Notes under the pieces: model-generated
Databases searched by the model: none
Told to the model about the DNA's origin: nothing
The model's input: the letters and a program-made list of their open reading frames with translations, nothing else
Part shown: positions 16,730-26,901 of the stretch, in pieces
Layout of the letters: every line of letters begins with the position of its first letter
Position numbering within the stretch: the first letter of the stretch is position 1
Program-made: the position numbers and the translations under genes
From: Polynucleobacter victoriensis
GTDB lineage: Bacteria; Pseudomonadota; Gammaproteobacteria; Burkholderiales; Burkholderiaceae
DNA length: 64,000 nucleotides
Assembly: GCF_900187875.1 (NCBI RefSeq)
Contig: NZ_FYEX01000002.1
Location: 1 to 64,000 of the forward strand
Direction of reading: 5' to 3'

Positions 16730-19294
16730 ATGGATACCCTCGCCACTCTTAAAACCCGTCGACAAGCTCGATTTGAGGAATTTAAGAAGGATCTGAACGT
16801 TAGCAAGCTAACCAAGGATGTCTGTCAATTAACTGATCAACAGTTATTGGTGGCGTGGCAAGAAAGCGGCCTTAATCCATACGCTGCGCTAATTGCGGTT
16901 GGAGGCTACGGTCGCGGCGAACTATTTCCGTATTCAGATGTTGATATTCTGGTATTGCTTTCAGAAAAATTAAGCGCTGAAGATTTATCAATTGTTAACC
17001 CTAAGGTAGAGGCATTTATTACTAGGTGCTGGGACCTGGGAATTGAAATCGGCTCTTCAGTTAGAAACATTGATGAGTGCTTACAAGAAGCCGCCGCAGA
17101 CATTACTGTCAGAACATCACTGTTAGAGTCTCGCTGGGTGGGTGGTGACAAAAAGTTATATCGCCGCTTCTTGGTCCAGTTTGATGCAGCCATGGATGCT
17201 AAAGCCTTCTATCAGGCAAAGTTATTAGAGCTTCGCCAAAGGCACCACAAACACAATGACACCCCCTACTCTCTAGAACCTAACTGTAAAGAGAGTCCAG
17301 GTGGCTTGAGAGATTTACAGGTCATTTTATGGATGACCAAGGCAGCCAAGTTAGGCAACAGTTTTTTAGATTTACATAAAAAAGGCTTGCTCACCAAGCG
17401 TGAGTCTTTAGAAATTAATCGCAATTTAAGATTCCTGCAAACGCTAAGAACCCAGTTGCACCTGGTGGCTAAACGTCGCCAAGATGTCTTGGTATTTGAT
17501 TTGCAAACGCAACTGGCTGAAGCCTTTGGCTTAGATTCAGAAAATGGCACGCGTGCCAGTGAAAAAATCATGAAGAGGTATTACTGGGCTGCTAAGGCGG
17601 TAACCCAGTTAAATGAAATTCTTCTCCAGAATATTGAAGCGATTCTCTTTCCAAAAGAATCAAGGATCACCAGACCTGTTTCAGAGCATTTTGTTGAAAA
17701 ACAAGGTTTGCTCGATATTGTTGATCCATTGTTATTTGAAAAACACCCAGAACAGATTTTGCGAGCTTTCTTGCTCTACACAAAAACACCTGGTGTCAAA
17801 GGATTCTCCGCCCAAATACTCAGAGGCCTCTATAACGCTAGAGGTCTAATGAATGCTCAATGGCGGAACAACCCTGAGAATCGCGCATGCTTTATGGATA
17901 TCGTGAAACAACACGATGGCATTACCCATGCGTTTAGATTAATGAATCAAACCAGTGTGCTTGGCAGATATCTACCCGCCTTTAGACGCATTGTTGGTCA
18001 GATGCAGCATGACTTATTTCATGTGTACACAGTGGACCAACATATTTTGATGGTGCTACGAAATGTGCGAAGGTTTTGGGTCGTAGAGCACACGCATGAA
18101 TTTCCTTTTTGCAGTCAACTAGCTGCCAACTATGACAAACCATGGTTATTAATCCTGGCTGCCCTATTCCATGACATTGCCAAAGGTCGTGGTGGGGATC
18201 ATTCTGAGTTGGGCAAAAAAGATGCTCGCCTATTTGCCAAACAACATGGTCTTAGCAAAGAAGATACAGATATCCTAGTGTGGCTAGTAGCTGAGCATCT
18301 CACCATGAGTCAAGTGGCGCAAAAACAAGATATTGGCGATCCAGATGTCGTCAAAGCATTTGCTAAACGTGTCAAAACAGAAAGAAGACTCACAGCGCTT
18401 TATTTGCTCACAGTAGCTGATGTCAGAGGCACTAGCCCTAAAGTATGGAATGCCTGGAAAGGCAAATTACTCGAAGATTTATACAAACTAACCTTACGAG
18501 TAATTGGTGGTGGTCAGCATGATGTCACTTCTGAACTAGAGCAAAACCAATCAGAAGCCAAAAAGATGTTGCGTCTATTTGGTTTACAAGCAGATGCTCA
18601 CGAAGAACTCTGGAAGCAGTTGGACATTCCATTCTTTTTACGTCATGAGCCCAGTGATATCGCATGGCTAACCAAACATTTATATGGTCGCGTCAATCAC
18701 CAAGAGCCCATTGTTCGAGCCAGACTATCTCCTGTGGGAGAAGGTCTTCAAGTTGCCGTTTATATCAAAGACCAACCTGATTTATTTGCCAGAATTTGTT
18801 CATACTTTGATCAACAGGGTTTCTCAATTCTGGATGCACGTATTCACACAACCCAACATGGTTACGCGTTAGATACATTCCAGATTTCTGGCACCAATCT
18901 ATTACGTGAAGGTGGCCACTATCGAGACATCATTCAATTAGTCGAACATGATTTGGCGGAAATTTTGAAAAAGGTCGCTGCCCTACCAAGCCCCAATCAA
19001 GGACGACTATCTCGACAGTCAAGAAGCTTCCCGATACAACCACGTGTTAGCTTGCGGGCTGATGACCGAGGTCAATACTTTGTTCTATCAGTATCAGCCA
19101 ATGACAGAACTGGCATCCTCTATGCGATAGCAAAAATATTGGCTGAGCACCGAATCTCATTGCACACTGCCAGAATTAATACCTTGGGCGAGCGTATTGA
19201 AGACGTGTTTTTGTTGGCTGGCGAAAATTTATCTAAAGATTCAAAAATACAAATTCAGTTAGAGACTGAAATACTAGAAGCTCTAGCTGTTTAA
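16730..19294 (+). CDS. glnD: Bifunctional uridylyltransferase/uridylyl-removing enzyme (PII modification)
   Basis: Senses glutamine and uridylylates or deuridylylates PII proteins, and so controls NtrB-NtrC and glutamine synthetase. The nucleotidyltransferase motif GGYGRGELFPYSDVD is at 58-72. The HD hydrolase site is HD at 481-482 within LFHDIAKGRGGDHSELG. Two C-terminal ACT domains (about 680-760 and 790-854) bind glutamine. 854 aa, full length. It probably shares a transcript with map and converges on ligA with only 7 bp between stops. Functional partner of the glnA-ntrBC genes 40 kb away. Confidence 0.97.
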   Translation: MDTLATLKTRRQARFEEFKKDLNVSKLTKDVCQLTDQQLLVAWQESGLNPYAALIAVGGYGRGELFPYSDVDILVLLSEKLSAEDLSIVNPKVEAFITRCWDLGIEIGSSVRNIDECLQEAAADITVRTSLLESRWVGGDKKLYRRFLVQFDAAMDAKAFYQAKLLELRQRHHKHNDTPYSLEPNCKESPGGLRDLQVILWMTKAAKLGNSFLDLHKKGLLTKRESLEINRNLRFLQTLRTQLHLVAKRRQDVLVFDLQTQLAEAFGLDSENGTRASEKIMKRYYWAAKAVTQLNEILLQNIEAILFPKESRITRPVSEHFVEKQGLLDIVDPLLFEKHPEQILRAFLLYTKTPGVKGFSAQILRGLYNARGLMNAQWRNNPENRACFMDIVKQHDGITHAFRLMNQTSVLGRYLPAFRRIVGQMQHDLFHVYTVDQHILMVLRNVRRFWVVEHTHEFPFCSQLAANYDKPWLLILAALFHDIAKGRGGDHSELGKKDARLFAKQHGLSKEDTDILVWLVAEHLTMSQVAQKQDIGDPDVVKAFAKRVKTERRLTALYLLTVADVRGTSPKVWNAWKGKLLEDLYKLTLRVIGGGQHDVTSELEQNQSEAKKMLRLFGLQADAHEELWKQLDIPFFLRHEPSDIAWLTKHLYGRVNHQEPIVRARLSPVGEGLQVAVYIKDQPDLFARICSYFDQQGFSILDARIHTTQHGYALDTFQISGTNLLREGGHYRDIIQLVEHDLAEILKKVAALPSPNQGRLSRQSRSFPIQPRVSLRADDRGQYFVLSVSANDRTGILYAIAKILAEHRISLHTARINTLGERIEDVFLLAGENLSKDSKIQIQLETEILEALAV

Positions 19295-19301
19295 TTTTTT
19301 A

Positions 19302-21302
19302 TCAGCTTTGCAACATTGCGATGAGTTGGGCTTCATCAATCACAGTCACACCCAGTTCTTGGGCTTTTTCTAGCTTACTACCAGCATCGGCACCTGCTAC
19401 AACATAACTAGTTTTGGCTGATACAGACCCTGCCACTTTAGCGCCCGCTTTTTCCAACAAAGCCTTTGCCTGATCTCTTGACATGGTTGGCAAGGTTCCA
19501 GTCAACACAAAGGTCTTACCAACCAACTCGGGGTGGATGCTAGATTGTTCAACTTCTAACTCAATGCCTGCAGCCAATAATTGCTCAATCACCTCGCGAT
19601 TATGAGCTTCGCTAAAGAAGCTCACTAATGACTGCGCAACAACAGGACCAACATCATTCACTTGAAGTAAATCTTCTTCTTTGGCGGCCATGACTTCATG
19701 AATACCGCCAAAATGCTTGGCTAAGTCTTTGGCAGTACTTTCACCCACGTGACGAATACCTAGTGCAAAAATAAATCTGGCTAGGGTGTTTTTCCTAGAT
19801 TGATGGATGGCTGCTAAGAGGTTTTCTGCTGACTTTTCACCCATACGCTCTAAATTAGCGAGCGCCATCAGACCCAATCGGTATAAATCAGCCGGGGTTC
19901 TCACTATTTGAAGATCTACCAACTGATCAACAATTTTCTCCCCCAAACCCTCGATATCCATCGCACGCCGCTGCGCAAAGTGCAATAAAGCTTGCTTACG
20001 CTGAGCAGGACAAAACAATCCTCCACTGCATCTGGCAACTGCCTCATCTTCAGGTTTTTCAATATGAGAACCACAAATCGGGCATGCAGTGGGCATCACA
20101 AACGATGCGGCATTTGCAGGTCTTTTCTCTTTAATAGCCGAGACCACTTCAGGAATCACATCACCTGCCCGCCTTACTACCACTGTATCGCCAATGTGAA
20201 TGTCTTTTCGGCGAACTTCATCCTCGTTATGCAGTGTCGCATTAGTGACTGTGACGCCACCTACTACAACTGGTGATAACCTCGCAACTGGTGTAATGGC
20301 ACCTGTTCTACCCACTTGCACATCAATACCTAAAACTGTTGTTAATGCCTCTTGGGCGGGGAATTTATGAGCGACTGCAAAACGTGGCGCTCTAGAAACG
20401 AATCCTAAGTCCTCTTGTAACTCTCTTGAATTAACTTTGTAAACCACACCATCGATGTCATAAGGCAATTGATCTCTTAGCTGGGCGATTTGTCGATAAA
20501 ACCCCATCAAGCCATCAATTGACTTAAGAACTGCCCGATGCTCGCAAACTGGTAAACCCCAGCTGGCATATAAATTCAATAAATCTGAGTGGGTGCTTGG
20601 TAAATAACTTGATGGCTCACATTGCCCAATCCCATATGAAAAAAATGACAGCGTTCTTTGCGCTGTGATTCTTGGATCTAATTGGCGCAAGCTGCCAGCC
20701 GCTGCATTTCTGGGGTTGGCAAAGGTCTTTTCTGATTTTTCTATAGCGGCACGGTTAAGTGCTTCAAAATCCTTATGGCTCATGAAGACTTCGCCTCTGA
20801 CATCTAATACTGCCGGATGATTTTGACCCTTTAACTTAAGAGGTATCGCTTTAATCGTTCTAATGTTGGCTGTTACATCTTCACCGCTGTAACCATCACC
20901 TCGAGTTGCGGCTTGAACTAGAAGACCGTTTTCATACCTAAGAGAAATAGCCAATCCATCAAACTTTAATTCTGCAGCGTATTCCACCTCGGGTAGATCA
21001 AGACCTTCTCGACAACGCTTATCAAATGCTTCAGCTTCTTTATCCTCAAGAGCGTTGTTAAGAGATAGCATTGGAACCACATGCTTGACTTCGGAAAACA
21101 AATCGCTCGCCTGCCCACTGACACGCTGTGATGGCGAATCCGGCGTCACCCAATCTGGGCGATCTTTTTCAATAGCTAATAGCTCACGATATAACTTATC
21201 GTATTCAGCATCTGGAAGAATGGGATCATCAAGAACGTAGTAGGCATGATCCAAACTTGCCAACTCTTCTTTCAGCCAAGCATAACGGGCCGAATCAGAC
21301 AT
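19302..21302 (-). CDS. ligA: NAD-dependent DNA ligase
   Basis: Seals nicks in replication and repair using NAD+. Domain order is intact: Ia domain (SDSARYAWLKEEL...), adenylation domain with active-site lysine in ELKFDGLA near residue 110, OB fold (GDTVVVRRAGDVIPEV), a four-cysteine zinc finger (CPICG...C...CPAQ), helix-hairpin-helix repeats and a C-terminal BRCT domain (GKTFVLTGTLPTMSR). 666 aa. AGGAG precedes the ATG. It follows the zipA-like gene by 9 bp. Confidence 0.97.
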   Translation of the reverse strand: MSDSARYAWLKEELASLDHAYYVLDDPILPDAEYDKLYRELLAIEKDRPDWVTPDSPSQRVSGQASDLFSEVKHVVPMLSLNNALEDKEAEAFDKRCREGLDLPEVEYAAELKFDGLAISLRYENGLLVQAATRGDGYSGEDVTANIRTIKAIPLKLKGQNHPAVLDVRGEVFMSHKDFEALNRAAIEKSEKTFANPRNAAAGSLRQLDPRITAQRTLSFFSYGIGQCEPSSYLPSTHSDLLNLYASWGLPVCEHRAVLKSIDGLMGFYRQIAQLRDQLPYDIDGVVYKVNSRELQEDLGFVSRAPRFAVAHKFPAQEALTTVLGIDVQVGRTGAITPVARLSPVVVGGVTVTNATLHNEDEVRRKDIHIGDTVVVRRAGDVIPEVVSAIKEKRPANAASFVMPTACPICGSHIEKPEDEAVARCSGGLFCPAQRKQALLHFAQRRAMDIEGLGEKIVDQLVDLQIVRTPADLYRLGLMALANLERMGEKSAENLLAAIHQSRKNTLARFIFALGIRHVGESTAKDLAKHFGGIHEVMAAKEEDLLQVNDVGPVVAQSLVSFFSEAHNREVIEQLLAAGIELEVEQSSIHPELVGKTFVLTGTLPTMSRDQAKALLEKAGAKVAGSVSAKTSYVVAGADAGSKLEKAQELGVTVIDEAQLIAMLQS

Positions 21303-21311
21303 TCATGACTC

Positions 21312-22385
21312 CTAAGAAAAGAGCCTGCTTGCTGTGGTGGATCCAGCAGGTATGCCTTGTTGATCCATCGCTTGATAGATCTCACCTAACTGAGCAGTGA
21401 TGGCGGAAACCGCCTCATCAACCAAAGGCCTACCAGCATCATCAACCAAGTTACCGTTTAACGATTCTGCCAATAACTTAGCATCATCCAACATGATTTT
21501 GAATGGGGTCATGGCGTATGGCACACGTGGCAAATCTAACAATAAAGTTACATATTGAATGTTTGCTTTACTTAAATCATCACGTAAAAAGTTAGCTTGA
21601 TCTGCTACCAACTTGTACATCACCACATTAGAGATGATGCGTTGATAATCACGACCATCTCTTGATAGTAAAAAACCAGCCTTAGCGGCCACCGACTGAA
21701 TGGTCGACAGGTTCCACATGCCTTCTCTTGGAATAACCGTGATACCTAACTGAATATCACTTTGAGCAGCAAACTGATCTAAATTTTTAGCTTCTTCAAT
21801 AACTTCATTAACTGGTGGCAAATCAATTTCTGCATCCAAGGCATTAGCTAATGCTTGTGCCTTAGAAACAAAATCAGATAAATCAACAATACCAATAGGG
21901 CCAGTTCGGTTAGCTAATTGAATGGCTACCTGCAACTCTGTATAAGAACCAGTTAGAACAACTGACTCCCAATCGGAAGCGGCATTAAGACCTTCGCACA
22001 TCCATGTAAAAAGACTATTTTTGGGCCAATCCGTTAAATGACCCAAAATTTCTTCACCGCTAATTGACTCTGGCAAACGCAAGGCCACAACACAATCAAT
22101 CAATGGGTCAATTTTCGCCACAGACGCGACTGGGGTAGCAATAGGTGCGTCACCAGCCCCAAGCGTTGGCTCAGATCGACCAACCACACCATCTATAGAT
22201 GAAAAGCTAGGTTCTGCAGTCGGCGCTTCATCAACACTATTTGATGCATCCTCTACTTCTACCTTGCGAATACGCATGGCGTTGTAAATCATCACCAAGA
22301 CCAATAAGCTGAAGCCAATTAAACCAAGGGATAACTGAAGTTCTGTTAACCCTAGGGATGCGGCAAATTCAGCGAATCCGATCAT
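21312..22385 (-). CDS. zipA: ZipA-like cell division protein (FtsZ-binding C-terminal domain)
   Basis: 357 aa. An N-terminal hydrophobic segment (about 17-37) would anchor it in the inner membrane. A variable, acidic and proline-containing linker (about 40-105) follows, then a C-terminal domain (about 110-350) resembling the ZipA FtsZ-binding fold, with VIPREGMWNLSTIQSVAAKAG. Its location between smc and ligA matches ZipA of other proteobacteria. Sequence similarity to E. coli ZipA is expected to be low; the call rests on architecture plus synteny. ATG overlaps the smc stop (TAATG). Confidence 0.78.
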   Translation of the reverse strand: MIGFAEFAASLGLTELQLSLGLIGFSLLVLVMIYNAMRIRKVEVEDASNSVDEAPTAEPSFSSIDGVVGRSEPTLGAGDAPIATPVASVAKIDPLIDCVVALRLPESISGEEILGHLTDWPKNSLFTWMCEGLNAASDWESVVLTGSYTELQVAIQLANRTGPIGIVDLSDFVSKAQALANALDAEIDLPPVNEVIEEAKNLDQFAAQSDIQLGITVIPREGMWNLSTIQSVAAKAGFLLSRDGRDYQRIISNVVMYKLVADQANFLRDDLSKANIQYVTLLLDLPRVPYAMTPFKIMLDDAKLLAESLNGNLVDDAGRPLVDEAVSAITAQLGEIYQAMDQQGIPAGSTTASRLFS

Positions 22386-25300
22386 TAAGCAGCCTCCACC
22401 ATCGTTGCTGCAGCCTCTAAGTCAACTGCAACAATTCTAGAAACACCTTGCTCTTGCATTGTCACACCAATCAATTGGTTAGCAATTTCCATAGTGATCT
22501 TGTTATGTGAAATAAAGACGAATTGTGTATTAGCTGACATACGAGCAACCATATCTGCATAGCGACCAGTATTAGCATCATCCAACGGTGCATCCACCTC
22601 GTCAAGCAAGCAGAATGGTGCTGGATTTAATTGGAACAATGAGAATACCAATGCAATCGCAGTCAAGGCCTTTTCACCACCTGACAAGAGGTGAATAGTT
22701 GAGTTCTTTTTGCCTGGAGGTTGCGCCATAACTTGCACTCCAGAATCAAGAATTTCTTCACCAGTCATTACCAACTTAGCATTACCACCACCAAATAAAT
22801 CTGGGAATAGTTTTGCAAAATGCTCATTTACTTGATCAAACGTGCCTTGCAGTAACTCACGAGTTTCTGAGTCAATCTTCGCAATAGCATCTGTCAAAGT
22901 ATTAATCGCCTCATTCAAGTCAGCAGATTGAGCATCCAAGAATGTCTTACGTTCTTGGGCACTCGCCAACTCTTCTAGAGCAGCCATGTTAACTGGGCCT
23001 AGACCCTGAATTTCTTGATTGAGCTTGTTAACTTCAGACTGCAAAGTACTTACCTTCATGTCTGGCGTTAAGCGAGCTTTCAACTCCTCAACATTTGCCT
23101 CTGCATCCATCAACATGGTGGCGAATTGCTCAACGTTCAATCTAGCTGCTTGTTCTTTTAATTGCAATTCCATTGCTTTATCACGCAATGGCTGTAAGCT
23201 ACGCTCGATAGTTAAACGGGCCTCATCACCTTCACGCAAGCGATGTGAAATCGCATCCATATCTGTTCTTGCATTCGCCAAAGCAGCTTCGCGAGCACTT
23301 CTTTGAATCAATAAGTTTTGCAAAGACTCTTGAGCGGCTTCATCTGACAAGGTATGCAATTCTTCTTGTGTATTACCCAAGCTAACTTGAATATCACCTA
23401 CCTGTTGTTGAGCAGACTGCTGATCGCGAGTTAAATCGCTAATACGTTGCACTAAGGTTCTTGTATTAAAGGATGCCTCACTGGCTTCGCGTTCAGCCAA
23501 GCGTAACGCTTCACGCGCTTGCTCTAAAGCATGCTGAGCAGCTTGGTATGTATCTTGAGCGTTCGCCAAGCTATCACCGTGAACACCTTTTTCCTCTTGT
23601 GCTTTATCAAGTTCAGCTTGGCCTTCATCTCTGACGCCTTGCAACTCAGCGGCTTGATGAGAAAGCTCTTCTAATTCATGATTAATTTGCTCAGCTCTGG
23701 TTCGATATTTTTCATCAGCTTGAGCTAACTGCAAACGCTCAACTTCTAAGTTATGAGCTTCACGAACTGCTTGCTCAGCAGTTTGGCGCGCCTGTTGTGC
23801 CAATTGTTGTGCTTGTTGATAAGCCGATTGGGTTCTTGTTGCTTCGCTTTGCGCTTCATCAAGAATCAATTGTTGCGCTTTTAATTGAAGATCTAAGTTT
23901 TCGATTTCTTGACCACGTGCCAACAAACCTGCTTGCTCAGAATCTTCAGCATACAACTGCAAACTAACGCGGCTAACGATATGACCTTCTTTAACCAACA
24001 GTACACCACCTTGTGGCAACTGTTCTCTGCGTCGCATCGCATCATCTAAGCTATCAGCAATGTAAACGTTGCCTAACCACTCTTGAACCACTGCCTTGAT
24101 AGCTGAGTCTTTAACTTGCACTCGACTCATCAAGCTTGTCAAACCAGCAGCACTTGCTTCTGCAGATGCAACACCATTGCCAGAGTAGAAAGCCAATCGT
24201 GATGGCGGTGCGTCTTGAGCTAAGCGCACTGCTTCATTTAAGTCACTAGCTTGCAAAGCTGTCACACGCTCACGCAATACCGCCTCAAGTGCTGTTTCCC
24301 AGCCTTTCTCAACCTGAAGGTCTTGCCATAAACGCTGCTTCTTGTTTAAGCCTTTTTGCTCTAACCAAGGGCCTACTTTTGCTTGAGCTTGAACTTTTTC
24401 TTGAAGCGCTTGTAATGCACTTAAACGAGCTTGTGTCTGGCTCAATGCTGCTGAAGATTCTTGTAAAGTTTGTTGCGCTTTATGTCTTGCAGCATCAGTC
24501 TCAGGCACGCTGGCTTGCGCAGATTCTGAAATCTCTTGCGCTTCATCTGCCTTGCGTTGTGCCATTGTTTGACGGTCAGTTGCCAAACTAAGTGCTTCTG
24601 AATCCGGTTTTACTAATGTTCCAAAATCAGCCTTAAGGCGCTCTTGTCTCTGATGCAACTGATCTAACTGACGCCCCGCTGCCAAGACACGCTCAGCCAG
24701 ACTAGCTAAACGCTGATCGGTTGATGACACAGCTTGTCTTGCTTCATCTAGTGCTTTTTGAGCCTCGAGATAAGCCACCTCATGAGCTGGTAACTTCTCT
24801 TGCACTGCGTGTAATGCTTCTAAATAACCTTCTTCATTTTCACGAGCTGTCTCAAGATCAATATTGGTTTGACGCAAAGCATCTGCCGCGGCAAGCTCTT
24901 GAGATGACCAACGTGATAACTGAGCTTGTAAATCTGAAATCTGTTGCTGTAAACGAGCACGAGATTCTTGTACGTAACGAATCTCATTCTCTAACTTACC
25001 TACTTCTGCATTAACTTCGTACAACTCACCTTGGGCAGTTGATACCAAATCCTGTGAAGCGTAGTGAGCTGTGCGTAATTCTTCTAACTCTGCTTCAGCA
25101 TGTCTTAACTTAGCTGTTTGCTCTTCTAGCTGCACTTGTGCGTCGCGGATCGCATTAGCGTGACGCTCCTGCTCTTTACCCGCTTCCGTTTGACGAACCA
25201 ACCACAACAACTGCTGTTGCTGAGTCATCTGAGCATTAAGCTCTTTATATTTCTCGGCAACTTGCGCTTGACCTTCTAACTTTGTGAGGTTCTGCGTTAA

Positions 25301-25900
25301 CTCGCGCAAGATATCCTCAACACGCGTTAAATTTTCACGCGTATCTTCCAAACGAGATTCAGTTTCTTTACGACGCTCCTTGTACTTTGATACGCCAGCA
25401 GCTTCTTCCAAGAAGATTCGTAACTCTTCTGGTTTTGCTTCAATGATTCTAGAAATCATGCCCTGACCAATAATCGCGTAGGCGCGTGGTCCTAAACCAG
25501 TACCCATGAACATGTCATGAATATCTTTGCGGCGAACAGATTGATTATTGATGTAATAGCTTGAAGCACCATCTCTGGTTAAAACACGCTTAACTGATAA
25601 TTCGGCAAAAGTACTCCACTGACCAGCAGCACGACCATCGGTGTTATCAAAAATAAGTTCAACACTCGACCGACCTGCTGGTTTTCGTTGACCAGAACCA
25701 TTAAAAATAACGTCCTGCATGGACTCGCCACGTAACTCACTGGCTCTAGATTCACCTAAAACCCAGCGAACCGCGTCAATAATGTTGGATTTACCGCAGC
25801 CATTGGGGCCTACAACGCCAATTAACTGGCCAGGAAGCTCGAAATGAGTGGGGTCTACGAAGGATTTAAACCCTGAAAGTTTGATAGATTTGAGTCGCAC
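22385..25900 (-). CDS. smc: Chromosome segregation protein SMC
   Basis: ATPase that compacts and organises the chromosome. Walker A GPNGCGKS is at 31-38. Long coiled coils (about 165-500 and 660-1000) flank a hinge domain (about 510-640). The ABC signature LSGGEK is at 1072-1077 and the Walker B aspartate-glutamate in LLDEVDAPLD at about 1100-1101. 1171 aa, full size. The start codon is GTG with AGAAG upstream. The kleisin partners ScpA and ScpB are not in the window. Confidence 0.97.
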   Translation of the reverse strand: MRLKSIKLSGFKSFVDPTHFELPGQLIGVVGPNGCGKSNIIDAVRWVLGESRASELRGESMQDVIFNGSGQRKPAGRSSVELIFDNTDGRAAGQWSTFAELSVKRVLTRDGASSYYINNQSVRRKDIHDMFMGTGLGPRAYAIIGQGMISRIIEAKPEELRIFLEEAAGVSKYKERRKETESRLEDTRENLTRVEDILRELTQNLTKLEGQAQVAEKYKELNAQMTQQQQLLWLVRQTEAGKEQERHANAIRDAQVQLEEQTAKLRHAEAELEELRTAHYASQDLVSTAQGELYEVNAEVGKLENEIRYVQESRARLQQQISDLQAQLSRWSSQELAAADALRQTNIDLETARENEEGYLEALHAVQEKLPAHEVAYLEAQKALDEARQAVSSTDQRLASLAERVLAAGRQLDQLHQRQERLKADFGTLVKPDSEALSLATDRQTMAQRKADEAQEISESAQASVPETDAARHKAQQTLQESSAALSQTQARLSALQALQEKVQAQAKVGPWLEQKGLNKKQRLWQDLQVEKGWETALEAVLRERVTALQASDLNEAVRLAQDAPPSRLAFYSGNGVASAEASAAGLTSLMSRVQVKDSAIKAVVQEWLGNVYIADSLDDAMRRREQLPQGGVLLVKEGHIVSRVSLQLYAEDSEQAGLLARGQEIENLDLQLKAQQLILDEAQSEATRTQSAYQQAQQLAQQARQTAEQAVREAHNLEVERLQLAQADEKYRTRAEQINHELEELSHQAAELQGVRDEGQAELDKAQEEKGVHGDSLANAQDTYQAAQHALEQAREALRLAEREASEASFNTRTLVQRISDLTRDQQSAQQQVGDIQVSLGNTQEELHTLSDEAAQESLQNLLIQRSAREAALANARTDMDAISHRLREGDEARLTIERSLQPLRDKAMELQLKEQAARLNVEQFATMLMDAEANVEELKARLTPDMKVSTLQSEVNKLNQEIQGLGPVNMAALEELASAQERKTFLDAQSADLNEAINTLTDAIAKIDSETRELLQGTFDQVNEHFAKLFPDLFGGGNAKLVMTGEEILDSGVQVMAQPPGKKNSTIHLLSGGEKALTAIALVFSLFQLNPAPFCLLDEVDAPLDDANTGRYADMVARMSANTQFVFISHNKITMEIANQLIGVTMQEQGVSRIVAVDLEAAATMVEAA

Positions 25901-25976
25901 GGCTAACTTCTTTTAATGGAATCTAGTGATGATACCAAGGGCAGAGCTATTAGGAGCACTTCCTCGACCTCACCGA

Positions 25977-25982
25977 TATAAT
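25977..25982 (+). promoter_or_regulatory. Possible -10 box for dapD
   Basis: A consensus TATAAT lies 41 bp before the dapD start, but no convincing -35 hexamer is found at 16-18 bp. Reported as a weak candidate for the plus-strand dapD-dapE-prmB unit in the divergent smc-dapD gap. Confidence 0.35.
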
Positions 25983-26022
25983 CTAAGCTTAATAGTTGTT
26001 ATTTTTAAAGGAAAAATGATTT

Positions 26023-26856
26023 ATGGCAACACTACAGAACATTATTGACCAAGCTTGGGAAGATCGCGCTAATTTGTCCCCATCCTCAGCACCTGCCGAG
26101 GTTCGCGAGGCGGTTGCAAGTGTTTTAGCTGGTCTAAACGATGGCTCTATCCGCGTTGCCGAACGCCAATCTGTGGGCAAATGGAATGTGAACCAATGGG
26201 TTAAAAAAGCCGTTTTAATCTCTTTCCGCCTTGAAGATAACCAAGTTATGTCTGCTAATGGCACTGGTGGCTTCCCACAGTTCTACGACAAAGTACCGAC
26301 AAAATTCGCAAATTACACGGCTGACGACTTCGCTAAAGGCGGTTTCCGTGTAGTTCCACCAGCCACAGCTCGCCGTGGTTCATTTATTGGCAAAAATGTT
26401 GTTTTGATGCCTTCTTACGTCAATATTGGCGCCTATGTAGATGAAGGCTCCATGGTTGATACCTGGGCCACCGTTGGTTCTTGCGCCCAAATTGGTAAAA
26501 ATGTTCACTTGTCAGGTGGCGTTGGTATTGGTGGCGTTTTAGAGCCTGTTCAAGCAGGCCCTGTGATCATTGAAGATAACTGCTTCATCGGTGCGCGCTC
26601 TGAGGTGGTTGAAGGTGTGGTTATTGAAGAAAACGCTGTTTTATCGATGGGCGTATACATTGGTCAAAGTACCAAGATTTATGATCGCGAGACAGGTGAA
26701 GTGCACTATGGTCGTGTTCCAGCAGGCTCTGTTGTGGTTCCTGGTTCATTACCATCAGCATGTGGGAAGTACAGCTTGTACGCTGCCATCATCGTTAAGA
26801 AAGTAGATGCTCAAACTAGAGCAAAAACAGCGATTAATGATTTATTGCGTGATTAA
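26023..26856 (+). CDS. dapD: Tetrahydrodipicolinate N-succinyltransferase
   Basis: Succinylase step of lysine and diaminopimelate synthesis, using succinyl-CoA. The N-terminal helical domain (about 1-100) is followed by hexapeptide repeats forming a left-handed beta helix (GKNVVLMPSYVNIGAYVDEG, GKNVHLSGGVGIGG) and a short C-terminal domain. 277 aa, usual length. AAAGGA lies about 10 bases before the ATG. Followed by dapE 45 bp downstream, which acts two steps later in the same pathway. Confidence 0.96.
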   Translation: MATLQNIIDQAWEDRANLSPSSAPAEVREAVASVLAGLNDGSIRVAERQSVGKWNVNQWVKKAVLISFRLEDNQVMSANGTGGFPQFYDKVPTKFANYTADDFAKGGFRVVPPATARRGSFIGKNVVLMPSYVNIGAYVDEGSMVDTWATVGSCAQIGKNVHLSGGVGIGGVLEPVQAGPVIIEDNCFIGARSEVVEGVVIEENAVLSMGVYIGQSTKIYDRETGEVHYGRVPAGSVVVPGSLPSACGKYSLYAAIIVKKVDAQTRAKTAINDLLRD

Positions 26857-26901
26857 TAGATAACTACCAGATAACAATCAAAGCTTAATAAAGACCTATT
26901 T

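Noticed and set aside
19285..19307. AGCTG...CAGCT repeat between glnD and ligA as a bidirectional terminator
   Set aside because: Five pairs around a 13-base AT-rich loop without a flanking T tract; too weak to call.
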